From Odoribacter sp. (lineage in GTDB: Bacteria > Bacteroidota > Bacteroidia > Bacteroidales > Prolixibacteraceae), in NCBI GenBank assembly GCA_013824715.1, contig PNOH01000005.1, forward strand, positions 1 through 64,000: 64,000 nt of DNA, read 5' to 3'. Positions within the stretch are counted from its first letter, which is position 1, and each line of letters starts with the position of its first letter. Below are positions 53,068 to 62,582 of this stretch, piece by piece. The translations under genes were made by a program, and so were the position numbers. The notes below the pieces were generated by a model. That model was not told the origin of the DNA, ran no database searches, and was given only the letters and a program-made list of their open reading frames with translations.

Positions 53068-54222
53068 TTAAATTGTGAATAGCTTAATATTTTCTTCGAT
53101 GATCAAAGGATCATGGAGGATTAAAGCTGCTTTTTCACACCTTTCAATACGAAGTTGATTTTTAATTTTTATAGGGGTCAATGCCCAGGTCTCAATTATT
53201 TCAACAAATTTTTCCTTTTCCTCAAGATTAATATCCCATCCCAAACCTTTTTCTGATAAACCTTTCCATGGAGTATTATCGCTTATTAGGACTGGCGTAC
53301 CAACCGACAGAGATTCGGCTATTGAATGACCAAAATTTTCAGCAAATGTTGGCATAAAGAATAATTGATAGTTTGAGAGGGTTTCCTTAACGATTTCGTG
53401 TGATAACATGCCCTTGTATTCAACTTTTATGTTTTGAGGCAGTAAGCTGATCATTGTGATACATTTTCTCCAAATATATTCATCCTCAATAGGACCATAA
53501 ATGTCGTATTGTACTTGTGATTTAACTTTTGACAGCACTTCAAGTGCAAATGGTAAATTCTTATCTTTTGATATGCGGGCAAGAAAGACTATATTCAACA
53601 AATTTCCGGTCTCTTTCTGTTCGCAAGTATTATAGTACAGTGGTAATGTTTTGGTTGGAATAATACGTGCTACTTTTATTCTCTCCGGTTCAACCTTTAG
53701 CTTTTCTATAATCAATAATCTCTCTTGCTCATTTGTTGCTTGCCAATCCACCCTTTTGTAAAGCCTGCAGATTTTTGCAGCATTCATAAAAATCTTTTTT
53801 TTCCATTTTTTGAAATTCAATGCCTCATTATATAGTTCACCTCTTGGAGCTGCGATTAGCTTTTTGTCGCCCATCAAATTCAACTTTTGGGCCAAAACAA
53901 TAGATATTGAAAATATTGGATCGAAGAGCGAATTTACATAAATGATATCTGGATTTAATGCTCTTATGTGCTTGAAAATTTGGAAAAGACTTGTCTTGTT
54001 CTTGCGGATATAACAAACCTGACAGTTATCCAATTTCACCCAATTATTGGTAACTATTTCCGGGTACGGTATGGTTTCTCCCAAATCCCTATCAAATGTT
54101 AAGATGTAAAAGTCAAAATAATCCGAAAGATTAGTGGTGATGTTCATAATTGAAGTCAAAGGTCCTCCAATCTTGGTGCCTGGAAGATAATGAGATATTA
54201 AAATAAGTATTTTTTTTTTCAA
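53068..54222 (-). CDS. Glycosyltransferase family 4 protein
   Basis: 384-aa GT-B transferase. N-terminal KILILISHYLPGTKIGGPLT has the acceptor glycine loop; nucleotide-sugar domain has LNIVFLARISKDKNLPFALE and PTFAENFGHSIAESLSVGTP with the ExxxxxxxE motif. Donor and acceptor unknown; presumably one linkage of the repeat unit. 146 nt lie before it and wbuX, with no recognised signal. Confidence 0.82.
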   Translation of the reverse strand: MKKKILILISHYLPGTKIGGPLTSIMNITTNLSDYFDFYILTFDRDLGETIPYPEIVTNNWVKLDNCQVCYIRKNKTSLFQIFKHIRALNPDIIYVNSLFDPIFSISIVLAQKLNLMGDKKLIAAPRGELYNEALNFKKWKKKIFMNAAKICRLYKRVDWQATNEQERLLIIEKLKVEPERIKVARIIPTKTLPLYYNTCEQKETGNLLNIVFLARISKDKNLPFALEVLSKVKSQVQYDIYGPIEDEYIWRKCITMISLLPQNIKVEYKGMLSHEIVKETLSNYQLFFMPTFAENFGHSIAESLSVGTPVLISDNTPWKGLSEKGLGWDINLEEKEKFVEIIETWALTPIKIKNQLRIERCEKAALILHDPLIIEENIKLFTI

Positions 54223-54309
54223 GGGAAATTATTTTTTTATTAAGTTATCTTTTGAAGTAACTCTGATTTTAACTGGCCATCTTTTGGGGAAGCTTACAGG
54301 ATAGGGATT

Positions 54310-55050
54310 TTAAGAAATATAACTTTGAAATGTATTAAAAAGGTTTTTTTCAAAAGAATTTTTAAACTCAGGTATTTCTTTATTTTCAATGTATATATTT
54401 TTGAATGATTTCAATATTAGAAGCACATTAGATACGGTTTGATATGAAGTTGGATCAACTTTATAGTATGCTGAATTTGTTTTATTTGAAATGGCTTCAA
54501 TTATAATATGCATAGCTTCAGAAACATAAAGCAACTCCATTTCTCTGTCTATTTCAATTTTTGGAGTATCGTTGTGTATAATTTGATGACAAAATGTAGC
54601 AATAAATGATGCATAATATGGTTTACAAAACGGGCCAAAAATATTGGGGAAAATAAAACCTGTAAAAAGGCAACCATTGTTTTTACTCCATTTTGCCAGT
54701 AATTCTCTTCCCTCCTTCTTAGATCTGGCATAGGGAAAATCCATATCTTCTTGTACAGATGAAGAATACAATATATGTGCCTTACTATTTACTTTTTCTA
54801 AAGCACAGATTAGCTTTTTAACAAGATCCATATTTGTAGTATAAACAACATTGGGATCTGGTGCGCGACTCATAGCAGCAAAATGAACCACAACATCACA
54901 TAAAGAGGCGAAGTGAACTAATTTGGTTTCATCATTAAAATAATCATCATAGAACGGCACAAGTTCATACTTATCCTTGTAAAGATTGATCGTATTATAT
55001 AAGTTTTGACCCAGAAAACCTGCCTGACCTGTAATTCCAACTTTAATCAT
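54310..55050 (-). CDS. Stand-alone FnlB-like SDR reductase lacking the cupin domain
   Basis: 246-aa protein closely matching the first domain of FnlB at 47497: GITGQAGFLGQNLYNTINLY, NPNVFGPF-type FIFPNIFGPFCKPYYASFIA and YARSKKEGRELLAKW (Tyr/Lys). It stops at LFNTFQSYIS, the domain boundary where FnlB continues into its cupin. After the stop the same frame stays open for 26 codons (NPYPVSFPKRWPVKI...). Either a true single-domain 4-keto reductase (e.g. toward a different 6-deoxy sugar) or a truncated gene. I chose the ATG at 55050 over 55086. Confidence 0.75.
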   Translation of the reverse strand: MIKVGITGQAGFLGQNLYNTINLYKDKYELVPFYDDYFNDETKLVHFASLCDVVVHFAAMSRAPDPNVVYTTNMDLVKKLICALEKVNSKAHILYSSSVQEDMDFPYARSKKEGRELLAKWSKNNGCLFTGFIFPNIFGPFCKPYYASFIATFCHQIIHNDTPKIEIDREMELLYVSEAMHIIIEAISNKTNSAYYKVDPTSYQTVSNVLLILKSFKNIYIENKEIPEFKNSFEKNLFNTFQSYIS

Positions 55051-55113
55051 ATATCTGTTTTTATTATAATTTTGAGTTTCACGCAAAGAGTTTTAATAAT
55101 TGACATTACTATA

Positions 55114-56184
55114 TCAAATATCTTTAAGATATAGAATTGAAAGAAATGAATTGGCAGCTAGTTCAGAAGTTATCCTGTTTGCAAGAAAGCGGCTTCGTTT
55201 TGAAAATAACTCTAGCTCAACTGTTGATAGCTGAGTAATTTTGAGCAGAGCTTGATGAAGTGAATCCTTGTTGCCACTGCGAAATAAATAGCCATTATAA
55301 GCACTTATTAAGAATTCAGTTGAAGCACCGCAAGCAGAACTAAGAACCAAAGGATATCCAAGCATAGCCATTTCATGTATTGGAAGTCCCCATTGATCCT
55401 TGCGACTCGGAATACATGCAACTCCACCTTTCTGAAGTTCAGCCTGTAATTCCTCAATCTGCATGTAAGGTTTTATTTCGATGTATTTTGATTTATGTTG
55501 ATTAATCTGCTCACGAAGGCCTCCATCTCCAATTAAAACCAATGGCCATTCTTTCTTGATGTCCTCATGAAGTGATTCATATGCAGAGAAAAGAATATCC
55601 AATCCTTTCACAGGAACAAATCTGCCGACAAATATAAACCGCTTCAATGTATCAGCTGTATTGTTAAAAGCGTCAGAGTCAGCAGAATAAATATTCGAAA
55701 CGATCCGTTCTGGTCCATATCCAAACCGTTGGGCGTAATGATACTGTGGCTTTCCTGCAACCCACATAAAGTCATAAAGCTTTCGGTAAAATAATGAAAA
55801 ATATACTATACCTAATCTTTGTCGAAGAGTACCATGCCATTGATCATCAATGCCACAAACTGTTATCGATTTATATTTTTTTCTACGGTATTTTTTTAGC
55901 GTACTTACATATCCTTTATCCTGCCAGCCAGATATATAAAGAATATCGGGACTTGTTTTTGTCAAATGGTTAAATAGTCTATCATTCGTCATTGAAGATC
56001 GTGGTATAAAATTTACTCCAGGTAAATCTTCAACTTCATATTTATTGCTGTTTATATCATTTTTGTTCCAGTAAACTATGTCTATATCAGTAGCATAATT
56101 ACTTTTTTTTATTTCCTTAAGCATTCCAGTGAAGTAATGGCCTATCGTACTATAAAAAAAGACTATCTTAATTTTTTCTTTCAT
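55114..56184 (-). CDS. Glycosyltransferase family 4 protein
   Basis: 356-aa GT-B transferase. The C-terminal domain has RFIFVGRFVPVKGLDILFSA, LVLIGDGGLREQI and PSRKDQWGLPIHEMAMLGYP (the E-x7-E site) then LVLSSACGASTEFL. The N-terminal domain is less conserved (IVFFYSTIGHYFTGMLKEI). Linkage unknown; one of at least three transferases of the cluster. Confidence 0.8.
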   Translation of the reverse strand: MKEKIKIVFFYSTIGHYFTGMLKEIKKSNYATDIDIVYWNKNDINSNKYEVEDLPGVNFIPRSSMTNDRLFNHLTKTSPDILYISGWQDKGYVSTLKKYRRKKYKSITVCGIDDQWHGTLRQRLGIVYFSLFYRKLYDFMWVAGKPQYHYAQRFGYGPERIVSNIYSADSDAFNNTADTLKRFIFVGRFVPVKGLDILFSAYESLHEDIKKEWPLVLIGDGGLREQINQHKSKYIEIKPYMQIEELQAELQKGGVACIPSRKDQWGLPIHEMAMLGYPLVLSSACGASTEFLISAYNGYLFRSGNKDSLHQALLKITQLSTVELELFSKRSRFLANRITSELAANSFLSILYLKDI

Positions 56185-56267
56185 TTTTCTGTTTTTCCTG
56201 ATTGGAATTCTTAGTAAGGTTTAATATGAAGAACAGCATCAAAATTGGTTTGTATAAGATAATAATT

Positions 56268-57260
56268 TTAGCTTATATCGATTATTTTAATTCCTTTTAT
56301 ATTTTTCATTTGAAGATAAATAGCTTCATATTCTTTTTGAGAGTTCAATAGCAAATTTTTATTAAATTTCATGACCACTAAATTTGGAATATTTACAAAT
56401 CTTTGGGCTATATTCTGGATAACCGCGGTAGTATATAAAGAGCAAATTGTTGAAGGACAAGTGATAAGTCCTGAAAAGTAGTTTTCAAAGGGTTCATTTG
56501 TTTTCCATATGGTATAACCTATTGCTTCTATGTCTTTTAGGATCGAATCTTCTTCTTTTCTGTGTGGAAAGTAGAATACTTTCTTTTGTTTGAATACTTT
56601 CTTTATCGAAGTTAATAATTTCATGTAGTTTTCATATACCATTAGTTTTGTTTCGATTAGATTGGTACCTAAAAAAATAACTTCGTCATTAATTAAATGG
56701 GTTAGCGGATTATTGTGCTTTTCAATTGTATATTTTTCTGCTCTTTCTGAATTCTCAACGATGAAATCATGTTCAGTGAAATAAATAAATTTGGTATTAA
56801 ATTTTAAATATTTCAAATACAAAACTGATTTAACTAAAAGTATTAATATGTAAATATACCTTTTTGGTGATTTGTAGAAAAAGTAGTTTGTAAAATGACC
56901 GAGTCCATCATCCATTAAATAGAACTTGTCAATTTTTATTAATGATTTTACAAGTAATCCAGTTTCGTATGAAACCGTTGAGAATAGAATAAACTGGTTA
57001 TCTTCTTTTTTTAATTTTTTGATAAAAGAAATAAATTCTCTGTGTTTGGAACGATCTAATATTAGATCTTTAAAAACCCAATTTTCAAAAACTTTAGCAA
57101 CGGATAAATGCTGATATTTTTCAAGTTTTTTCGAAATATCTTCTTTTGGGTTCTTTATAAATAAAAGTATGGTATCTTCAGGTGGAATCTTAAAATGTAC
57201 AATAGCAGAATTTACTTGTACAAGATGATGCTGTGTGCCAACTAAGAATATATATTTCAT
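56268..57260 (-). CDS. Putative polysialyltransferase/GT52-like glycosyltransferase
   Basis: 330 aa, no close family I can name with certainty. It has the three sparse motifs of CMP-sialic acid polymerase/GT52 enzymes: D-D-G in YLMDDGLGHFTNYF, H-P-like FPHRKEED, and S/T in TCPSTICSLYTTAVIQ. If correct it would use a CMP-nonulosonate donor. Its start codon lies exactly at the IS982 target duplication: the IS end and transposase stop are 5 nt before the ATG, so translation may be coupled to the transposase. Confidence 0.5.
   Translation of the reverse strand: MKYIFLVGTQHHLVQVNSAIVHFKIPPEDTILLFIKNPKEDISKKLEKYQHLSVAKVFENWVFKDLILDRSKHREFISFIKKLKKEDNQFILFSTVSYETGLLVKSLIKIDKFYLMDDGLGHFTNYFFYKSPKRYIYILILLVKSVLYLKYLKFNTKFIYFTEHDFIVENSERAEKYTIEKHNNPLTHLINDEVIFLGTNLIETKLMVYENYMKLLTSIKKVFKQKKVFYFPHRKEEDSILKDIEAIGYTIWKTNEPFENYFSGLITCPSTICSLYTTAVIQNIAQRFVNIPNLVVMKFNKNLLLNSQKEYEAIYLQMKNIKGIKIIDIS
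57252..57260. repeat. Target-site duplication, left copy
   Basis: ATATTTCAT directly outside the left IS end, repeated at 58309-58317. On the minus strand it is ATGAAATAT, the first three codons of the GT52-like gene. Confidence 0.85.
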
Positions 57261-58308
57261 GCGAATTAAGGGTTAAAAATAAGTGAAATGTAAGCTGCGG
57301 CCAATCGGCCAAAGACATAAACCATAAGCCCTTTAGTCGACCTTACTTTTGACGCTCTTTGAATATCTGTTTTTTCAATTAGCCAATTGAATAACGATTC
57401 GATAGGTTGTCTGATCCTTGAAACAGCAGTAGAGAACAGGTCATTTGCGGCTTTATCCCTTTGCTTTAGCGCTTCATCCTGACCTTTGACCGCCTTAACT
57501 GGGGTTAACATCAATGAGTTTTGGCTGTTTTCAGCATCCTGAAAATATTGGGAGTCATTATATATTTTATCACCGAAGAAAGTACGGTTTTCAATTTCGC
57601 CCCAAGCCTGTTTAAAAAGGTTAAGATCGCTTTCTGAAGCAGGTGTCAGTTGAAATTGTTCAGGAAAAGGCAAATGATGTGGGCGATGAAAAGCTAGTGC
57701 GTGTAGTTTTAACCCATAATAATAGATGCCCTTAGTGGAACAATACCCTTTGTCTGTGATTTCTCTGGCCACTTTGCCCGAGCGTTTGCCTGAGCAGGTG
57801 ATAATTGGCATCGAATCCAGCAAACTTTTGTCTTCAACACAATCAGAGGGTACGAACATACTTATTATATTAGCAGACAGTAACTTAAAGGCTTCACCCA
57901 AACGGTTGAGCCTCATGTTGAAAGCTTCGTAAGAAGGCAGCAACGGGAACCACGAACGGAGGTGGTCACAGGCATATTCATAGATTTGTTTAACTTTAAA
58001 ACGTTGTTCGATATGCATAGCGTAAAGATATATAGTCATAACTTCCTCGTCAGTAAATTCAGGTTTTGAATTGTTACTGAACCGCTGGCAGGAATACATC
58101 AAGTCGTATTTATATATATCACTGATATATAGATACATAGCAATTAATTTAAGTTCTTTTACCTTAGGAATCATACGATAAGACATAGTTTGGTTACTTG
58201 CCTTAAAGTACTGATTTCTAAGGTTATAATAAAATATATTGCATATAAGTTATTGACAATCAGTCAATTAAATTGTTAATAACATATTGCTTTCAACCCT
58301 TAATTCGC
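57261..58308 (-). mobile_element. IS982-family insertion sequence
   Basis: A 1048-bp element. Terminal inverted repeats are GCGAATTAAGGGTTAAAA on the left and GCGAATTAAGGGTTGAAA (complement of the right end), 17 of 18 matching. A 9-bp direct repeat ATATTTCAT flanks it. It carries one transposase gene, so the copy appears complete and possibly active. Confidence 0.88.
57266..58186 (-). CDS. IS982-family transposase
   Basis: 306-aa DDE transposase. Family features: FTDEEVMTIYLYAMHIEQRF near the N-terminus, first Asp in LLDSMPIITCSGKRSGK, second in FFGDKIYNDSQYF, and Glu in RIRQPIESLFNWLIEK. Full length. Its TAA stop lies within the inverted repeat, 6 nt from the element's end. Confidence 0.92.
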   Translation of the reverse strand: MSYRMIPKVKELKLIAMYLYISDIYKYDLMYSCQRFSNNSKPEFTDEEVMTIYLYAMHIEQRFKVKQIYEYACDHLRSWFPLLPSYEAFNMRLNRLGEAFKLLSANIISMFVPSDCVEDKSLLDSMPIITCSGKRSGKVAREITDKGYCSTKGIYYYGLKLHALAFHRPHHLPFPEQFQLTPASESDLNLFKQAWGEIENRTFFGDKIYNDSQYFQDAENSQNSLMLTPVKAVKGQDEALKQRDKAANDLFSTAVSRIRQPIESLFNWLIEKTDIQRASKVRSTKGLMVYVFGRLAAAYISLIFNP

Positions 58309-58317
58309 ATATTTCAT
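58309..58317. repeat. Target-site duplication, right copy
   Basis: ATATTTCAT after the right IS end. On the minus strand it is the original ATGAAATAT start of the GT52-like gene, now followed by IS sequence and a stop after five codons. Confidence 0.85.
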
Positions 58318-58354
58318 ATGAGCTTATAAGTATTTACGGTACTGATGGCTGAAT

Positions 58355-58888
58355 CTAATGGAATTGTCCCTTCTCCTTTAGCGTATAATAATGATTTTTA
58401 TCCCTATATTTAAAAACCTTTGCAGGGTTCCCTCCAGCAATCGCGCATTCAGGAATTGAGTTAACAACTACAGCGCCCGCTTGTATTATTGCACCCTCGC
58501 CAATCGAAACTCCTCCAAGTACTATTACCCTGGTACCAAACCAAACATTATCTCCTATCACAACTTTCTTGTCGATATACGTGTCATCGTATGGAATTTC
58601 CTTTCCATTATCATAGTTATGATTTCCGGTAAGAATAATACAATTATCGCCGGAATGGAAATTATCTCCAATTATTACTTCACCACTGCCAGTGATAATC
58701 ATTCCATTAAAATTTGGATTACGATTAAGTATTGTTTGTCTGGATAATTTGGTTCTGCCACCAACAAAAATTTCATTTTTATGAGATTTAACGTATTGTA
58801 AAACGATGTACCCCCGAACTTTCTTAGTTATAAACCTTGGAAGTTTCATTAATAGCGTGTATAATTTGAAAAGGTAACGCATAACCAT
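58355..58888 (-). CDS. Hexapeptide-repeat acyltransferase
   Basis: 177-aa left-handed beta-helix transferase, likely acetylating a sugar. Hexapeptide pattern runs through TGSGEVIIGDNFHSGDNCII and KKVVIGDNVWFGTRVIVLGG then VSIGEGAIIQAGAVVVNSIP, ending in AIAGGNPAKVFKYRD. The catalytic His is in TGNHNYDN. A WcaF/WbbJ-type O-acetyltransferase. First Met at 58888 or 58882. Before the IS insertion the GT52-like gene began 37 nt downstream. Confidence 0.82.
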   Translation of the reverse strand: MVMRYLFKLYTLLMKLPRFITKKVRGYIVLQYVKSHKNEIFVGGRTKLSRQTILNRNPNFNGMIITGSGEVIIGDNFHSGDNCIILTGNHNYDNGKEIPYDDTYIDKKVVIGDNVWFGTRVIVLGGVSIGEGAIIQAGAVVVNSIPECAIAGGNPAKVFKYRDKNHYYTLKEKGQFH

Positions 58889-58975
58889 TCTTTTTTTTGT
58901 TTATGATTTTATATAATTCTTATTTATTTTTGTTCAATAAAAATACGCCGGACGATTTAAGTTATAAAGCCTAAG

Positions 58976-60253
58976 TTATTTAAAAGAGAACCAGGGCATT
59001 GGATATGCTTTTTTTGAAAAAATAAAAAATAGAACTGAAAGTGAAACCCAACTGGCTAAATACGAATACCCAGCTCCCCAAATTCCATATTTGGGTATTA
59101 AGTAAAGATTTAGACCTACGTTAATTAGAGCGACAAATATACCTATTAACGCATTGTATTTTGTTTTTCCAGCATAGAAGGTGTATGGTGAAACGATTAG
59201 ATAAATTCCTTGAAATGCTAATCCCATAATAATTGGGTATGCTACACTTATGTAAGGGAAAAAACTCTCAATAAGAATAAATTTAGCTATAAACGGATAT
59301 AGTAAGCAAAAGATAATTCCACCAAGAAGCACTATGGCCATCAGATAGTAACTCGTTTTAACTATAAATTTATTAGTCCTTTGGTCATTTTTTTTTAAAT
59401 TCTCAAAAAGCCATGGCATCCATGCAACGTTAAATGAACCAACTATAACACTCATTACAGCAGCGACTTGACTAATTGCTGCATAGTGACCAAGTTCTTT
59501 TGAACCAAGAAAATAATTGATTAAAAATCTATCTGACATCACAAAAATAAAAGCGGATAAAGAGTAAATAACTGTTGGAAGGGATAATCTTAATGCTTTT
59601 TTAATCACCGACAAATCAATGCCAAAGTTAAATTCATGTTTGGTTCTTAAATATATAATGGATATCGCGAATACAAAAATAGCATAAATAGATTTTGCAT
59701 AAATAAGCATTTTATAACTTGGATGGATAAAAACAAATAACAAAAGTAATACCAATAGAAGACTACTTTGACTTAAATAATATTTGCCGTAAGCTATTGG
59801 TTTACGTTTTAATCTTATAAGTGAAGAGGTATATACTAACGAACTACTAAAACATGCCGTGAATATCGCAAATAAAATAATGTTTGATTCTAATCCGGAG
59901 GATGTTATCAGCTTATCAGGAATCATTAAGAAAATTAGACCAAAAAGTATAAATAGAAATGGCAGTGAAAATATAATAGATGAATTATATTTTGGTAAAT
60001 AAATGTCATCATCATAGAATTGTTTTGAGATACTGCTATAAATATTTAATGTCACAATAGGTACTAAAAGAGACTCCGCTGTTAAAAAAAGTGAATAAAT
60101 TCCAAATTCTTCAACAGAAATCAGACGTATTATCACTGGTAAAAGCACAAAAGGGACAACTCTGTCCAGAACATTTATAAATGTATAAAGACCACCTTCT
60201 TTAATTAGAACTAAATAATCTGTTGGAATTAGTTTATAGAATTTTTGTAACAT
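58976..60253 (-). CDS. Wzx-like repeat-unit flippase
   Basis: 425-aa polytopic membrane protein of about 12-14 helices in the MATE-like polysaccharide transporter family. Starts LIKEGGLYTFINVLDRVVPF with the usual VVPFVLLPVIIRLISVEEFG, and has FIFVMSDRFLINYFLGSKEL. It flips the lipid-linked repeat unit across the inner membrane. I chose the ATG at 60253 (MLQKFYKL); the track start is 11 codons earlier. Confidence 0.85.
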   Translation of the reverse strand: MLQKFYKLIPTDYLVLIKEGGLYTFINVLDRVVPFVLLPVIIRLISVEEFGIYSLFLTAESLLVPIVTLNIYSSISKQFYDDDIYLPKYNSSIIFSLPFLFILFGLIFLMIPDKLITSSGLESNIILFAIFTACFSSSLVYTSSLIRLKRKPIAYGKYYLSQSSLLLVLLLLFVFIHPSYKMLIYAKSIYAIFVFAISIIYLRTKHEFNFGIDLSVIKKALRLSLPTVIYSLSAFIFVMSDRFLINYFLGSKELGHYAAISQVAAVMSVIVGSFNVAWMPWLFENLKKNDQRTNKFIVKTSYYLMAIVLLGGIIFCLLYPFIAKFILIESFFPYISVAYPIIMGLAFQGIYLIVSPYTFYAGKTKYNALIGIFVALINVGLNLYLIPKYGIWGAGYSYLASWVSLSVLFFIFSKKAYPMPWFSFK

Positions 60254-60375
60254 TCTGCTTATTGTGATTGGGTGTAATGAATACATCCTAAATTAGTATT
60301 GAAAATTTAATAGGTAGTGTTGATAGTGTAAGTTGAACTTTTTAATTGAGTACGAACTGCCCGGAATAAATATTT

Positions 60376-61542
60376 CTATTGCTGAGTATTCGGAGCTACT
60401 ATCGCGGAATTTGAGTTAGCATAAACAGGCAATCCTATTTGTGGTTCTTTTTTAATAAATAACATCAGATAAATACTAAAATCCCAAAAATTAGGGAAAT
60501 AGAAACCTTCAAACATTCCATATATAATAAACGGGATAAAATAAATAAAAGGAATTTTATATTTATCTTTCAGAATAAATCGCAATATAATTATTACTAT
60601 AAATATAAAAACAGTAAAAAAAGTGTAATAATTCCAAATACTTAAAAACTGATTTTGTACAGAAGAAAATTTGGAGGCAGTAAATGTAGTCTTCCCGTAC
60701 CCCCAAAAAAAAGAAGAAACGTCTAATCTGGTGAAAAATTCCTTAGCCTGCAAACCGCGGGCATCGTTTAAATAATCAGACTCTTTTGATATACCTCCTA
60801 TGATATCAGAATACGCAATAATAAAACTCAAGTTAATTATGATGAATATCATAAAGGATATTGCAGTCACCCAAAAAAACTTTCTATAAGTACTGAAAAG
60901 TTTAATCAATAAGTATATAATTGAAATTATTATTCCAGCTCGACTTTGTTGTATCAAAATTAATAAGACATTAATTGCAGCATAGATTGTAATTATTTTA
61001 TCATTTTTATTTTCATATTTGATTTTAGATATTATATCGTAGGCAAATAGATTAATTATTAATACACATGGAATCAGATTTGATGAGGTATTCAGAAAAT
61101 ACAATCCATCAGTTTCATCATCTATTCTTAAGAAAAAAGAACTTAGCTTTGAATAGTAAACTATAATAAAATAAATATAATTCGATACAATTAAAATGTT
61201 AAATACCTTAAATTCCAATTTATTTTTATGAGTAAATACATATCCTAAGTATGCAATAAGTGGGGCCAGTAAATTAAAATAACTAAAATAACCATTAATG
61301 ATTTGATTAATGACACCAAAAAAAACAAACATTAACGTAAAAAATAAAACGTTTCTGTATTCTTTATTGAATAAATATTTATTCATAAACAATCCAAGAA
61401 AAATATAACAACCTATTAGCATGTAATATACTAAATATACGTTTCTTAAACTTATATCAGACGTAACTAAGTACGGCAAAATGAATAAAGTTATAAGAAC
61501 TAAAGAATTTAATACACTTTTTCTTACAGATTTAAATTTCAT
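60376..61542 (-). CDS. Wzy-like O-antigen polymerase
   Basis: 388-aa membrane protein with about ten to eleven helices and a large periplasmic loop between (ISKESDYLNDARGLQAKEFF ... FFWGYGKTTF), the usual pattern of Wzy polymerases. Sequence is otherwise poorly conserved, as normal for Wzy. It joins repeat units in the periplasm. Very AT-rich codon use. Confidence 0.72.
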   Translation of the reverse strand: MKFKSVRKSVLNSLVLITLFILPYLVTSDISLRNVYLVYYMLIGCYIFLGLFMNKYLFNKEYRNVLFFTLMFVFFGVINQIINGYFSYFNLLAPLIAYLGYVFTHKNKLEFKVFNILIVSNYIYFIIVYYSKLSSFFLRIDDETDGLYFLNTSSNLIPCVLIINLFAYDIISKIKYENKNDKIITIYAAINVLLILIQQSRAGIIISIIYLLIKLFSTYRKFFWVTAISFMIFIIINLSFIIAYSDIIGGISKESDYLNDARGLQAKEFFTRLDVSSFFWGYGKTTFTASKFSSVQNQFLSIWNYYTFFTVFIFIVIIILRFILKDKYKIPFIYFIPFIIYGMFEGFYFPNFWDFSIYLMLFIKKEPQIGLPVYANSNSAIVAPNTQQ

Positions 61543-61619
61543 TTTCTAACCGTTAGTTCAATTATCGCAATAATTATTTTGAGGATATGCAACAAGGAGG
61601 TCAATATTTGTTTCATTAA

Positions 61620-62573
61620 TTAATTCCGATACCCAGCAATTTGTTCATAAAATTCAAAGTTTGCCTGATGCTCTTCGATTGTACAAACCAGATCAGAACT
61701 TGATCCTTTCAAAAAAGCATCAACTTGTAAATAAAGACCTGGTTTGAAATCTATATCTATATCATAAGATTCATTCAATTCTTCAATTTTTACTGATCCT
61801 ATGTCTTGAATAGATAAGCGTTCCATCGGTTTGAAATAAATCCGATGCAATGAAGTTAGAATTTCAATTGCCCAACGACCAGGCGCCCCCCAATTTGAAT
61901 GATATGTAAAAGGAATATCATTAATAGAAATTCCACTTCCACAAAATATAGATCCAGTAGGATGCCATTTCACGGCATTTCCACGAATAATTGCATTTAT
62001 TTCTTTTGGCCTTCCTAATAAATGGAAGATAGTATCAATAACATGAGAGGAGTTCGCTATTATAAATTTACTTAATACCAACGGTGGAAATTTATCCTGA
62101 TCAATTGTATGTATCCATTCTGTAAACTCAAAATGAGCTGATAATATACCGCCATCTTTTTCAATGATTTTTTTCGCATGTTTAATTGATTGATAAAAAC
62201 GCCTGTTATATCCAACAAGTAACCTTACATTATTCTTAGTAGACAGTGTTTGTAAATCATTAATTTCAGCTTGAGTTAGTCCAGCTGGTTTCTCTGTTAA
62301 TATATTCTTTACTCCATTTTCCATAAATGCTTTTGCTGCTTCATAACCGGTTTCGACAGATGTTGCAATAATCACATTTTCAAAAGGGGTATTAGTTTTG
62401 AGATAATTTTGATAACCACCTTCATAACAAATGATATTAGGGTAAGCTTTCTTGAAAATATTTAATTTTTCAATTCTATTACCAATTACCTCAAATTCTA
62501 TATGCTGTGCTTGAAGTACTTTTGCATATTCTAATGTCATGTACCCACATCCTACAATCAAGACTTTATTCAT
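61620..62573 (-). CDS. Gfo/Idh/MocA oxidoreductase
   Basis: 317-aa NAD(P)-dependent oxidoreductase. Nucleotide motif KVLIVGCGYMTLEYAKVLQA; second domain has the conserved NILTEKPAGLTQAEI with the catalytic Lys, and RLLVGYNRRFYQSIKHAKKI. Relatives occur in nonulosonic-acid gene clusters. It lies 10 nt from the second oxidoreductase, in one transcript. Substrate unknown. Confidence 0.78.
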   Translation of the reverse strand: MNKVLIVGCGYMTLEYAKVLQAQHIEFEVIGNRIEKLNIFKKAYPNIICYEGGYQNYLKTNTPFENVIIATSVETGYEAAKAFMENGVKNILTEKPAGLTQAEINDLQTLSTKNNVRLLVGYNRRFYQSIKHAKKIIEKDGGILSAHFEFTEWIHTIDQDKFPPLVLSKFIIANSSHVIDTIFHLLGRPKEINAIIRGNAVKWHPTGSIFCGSGISINDIPFTYHSNWGAPGRWAIEILTSLHRIYFKPMERLSIQDIGSVKIEELNESYDIDIDFKPGLYLQVDAFLKGSSSDLVCTIEEHQANFEFYEQIAGYRN

Positions 62574-62582
62574 ATTATTATA

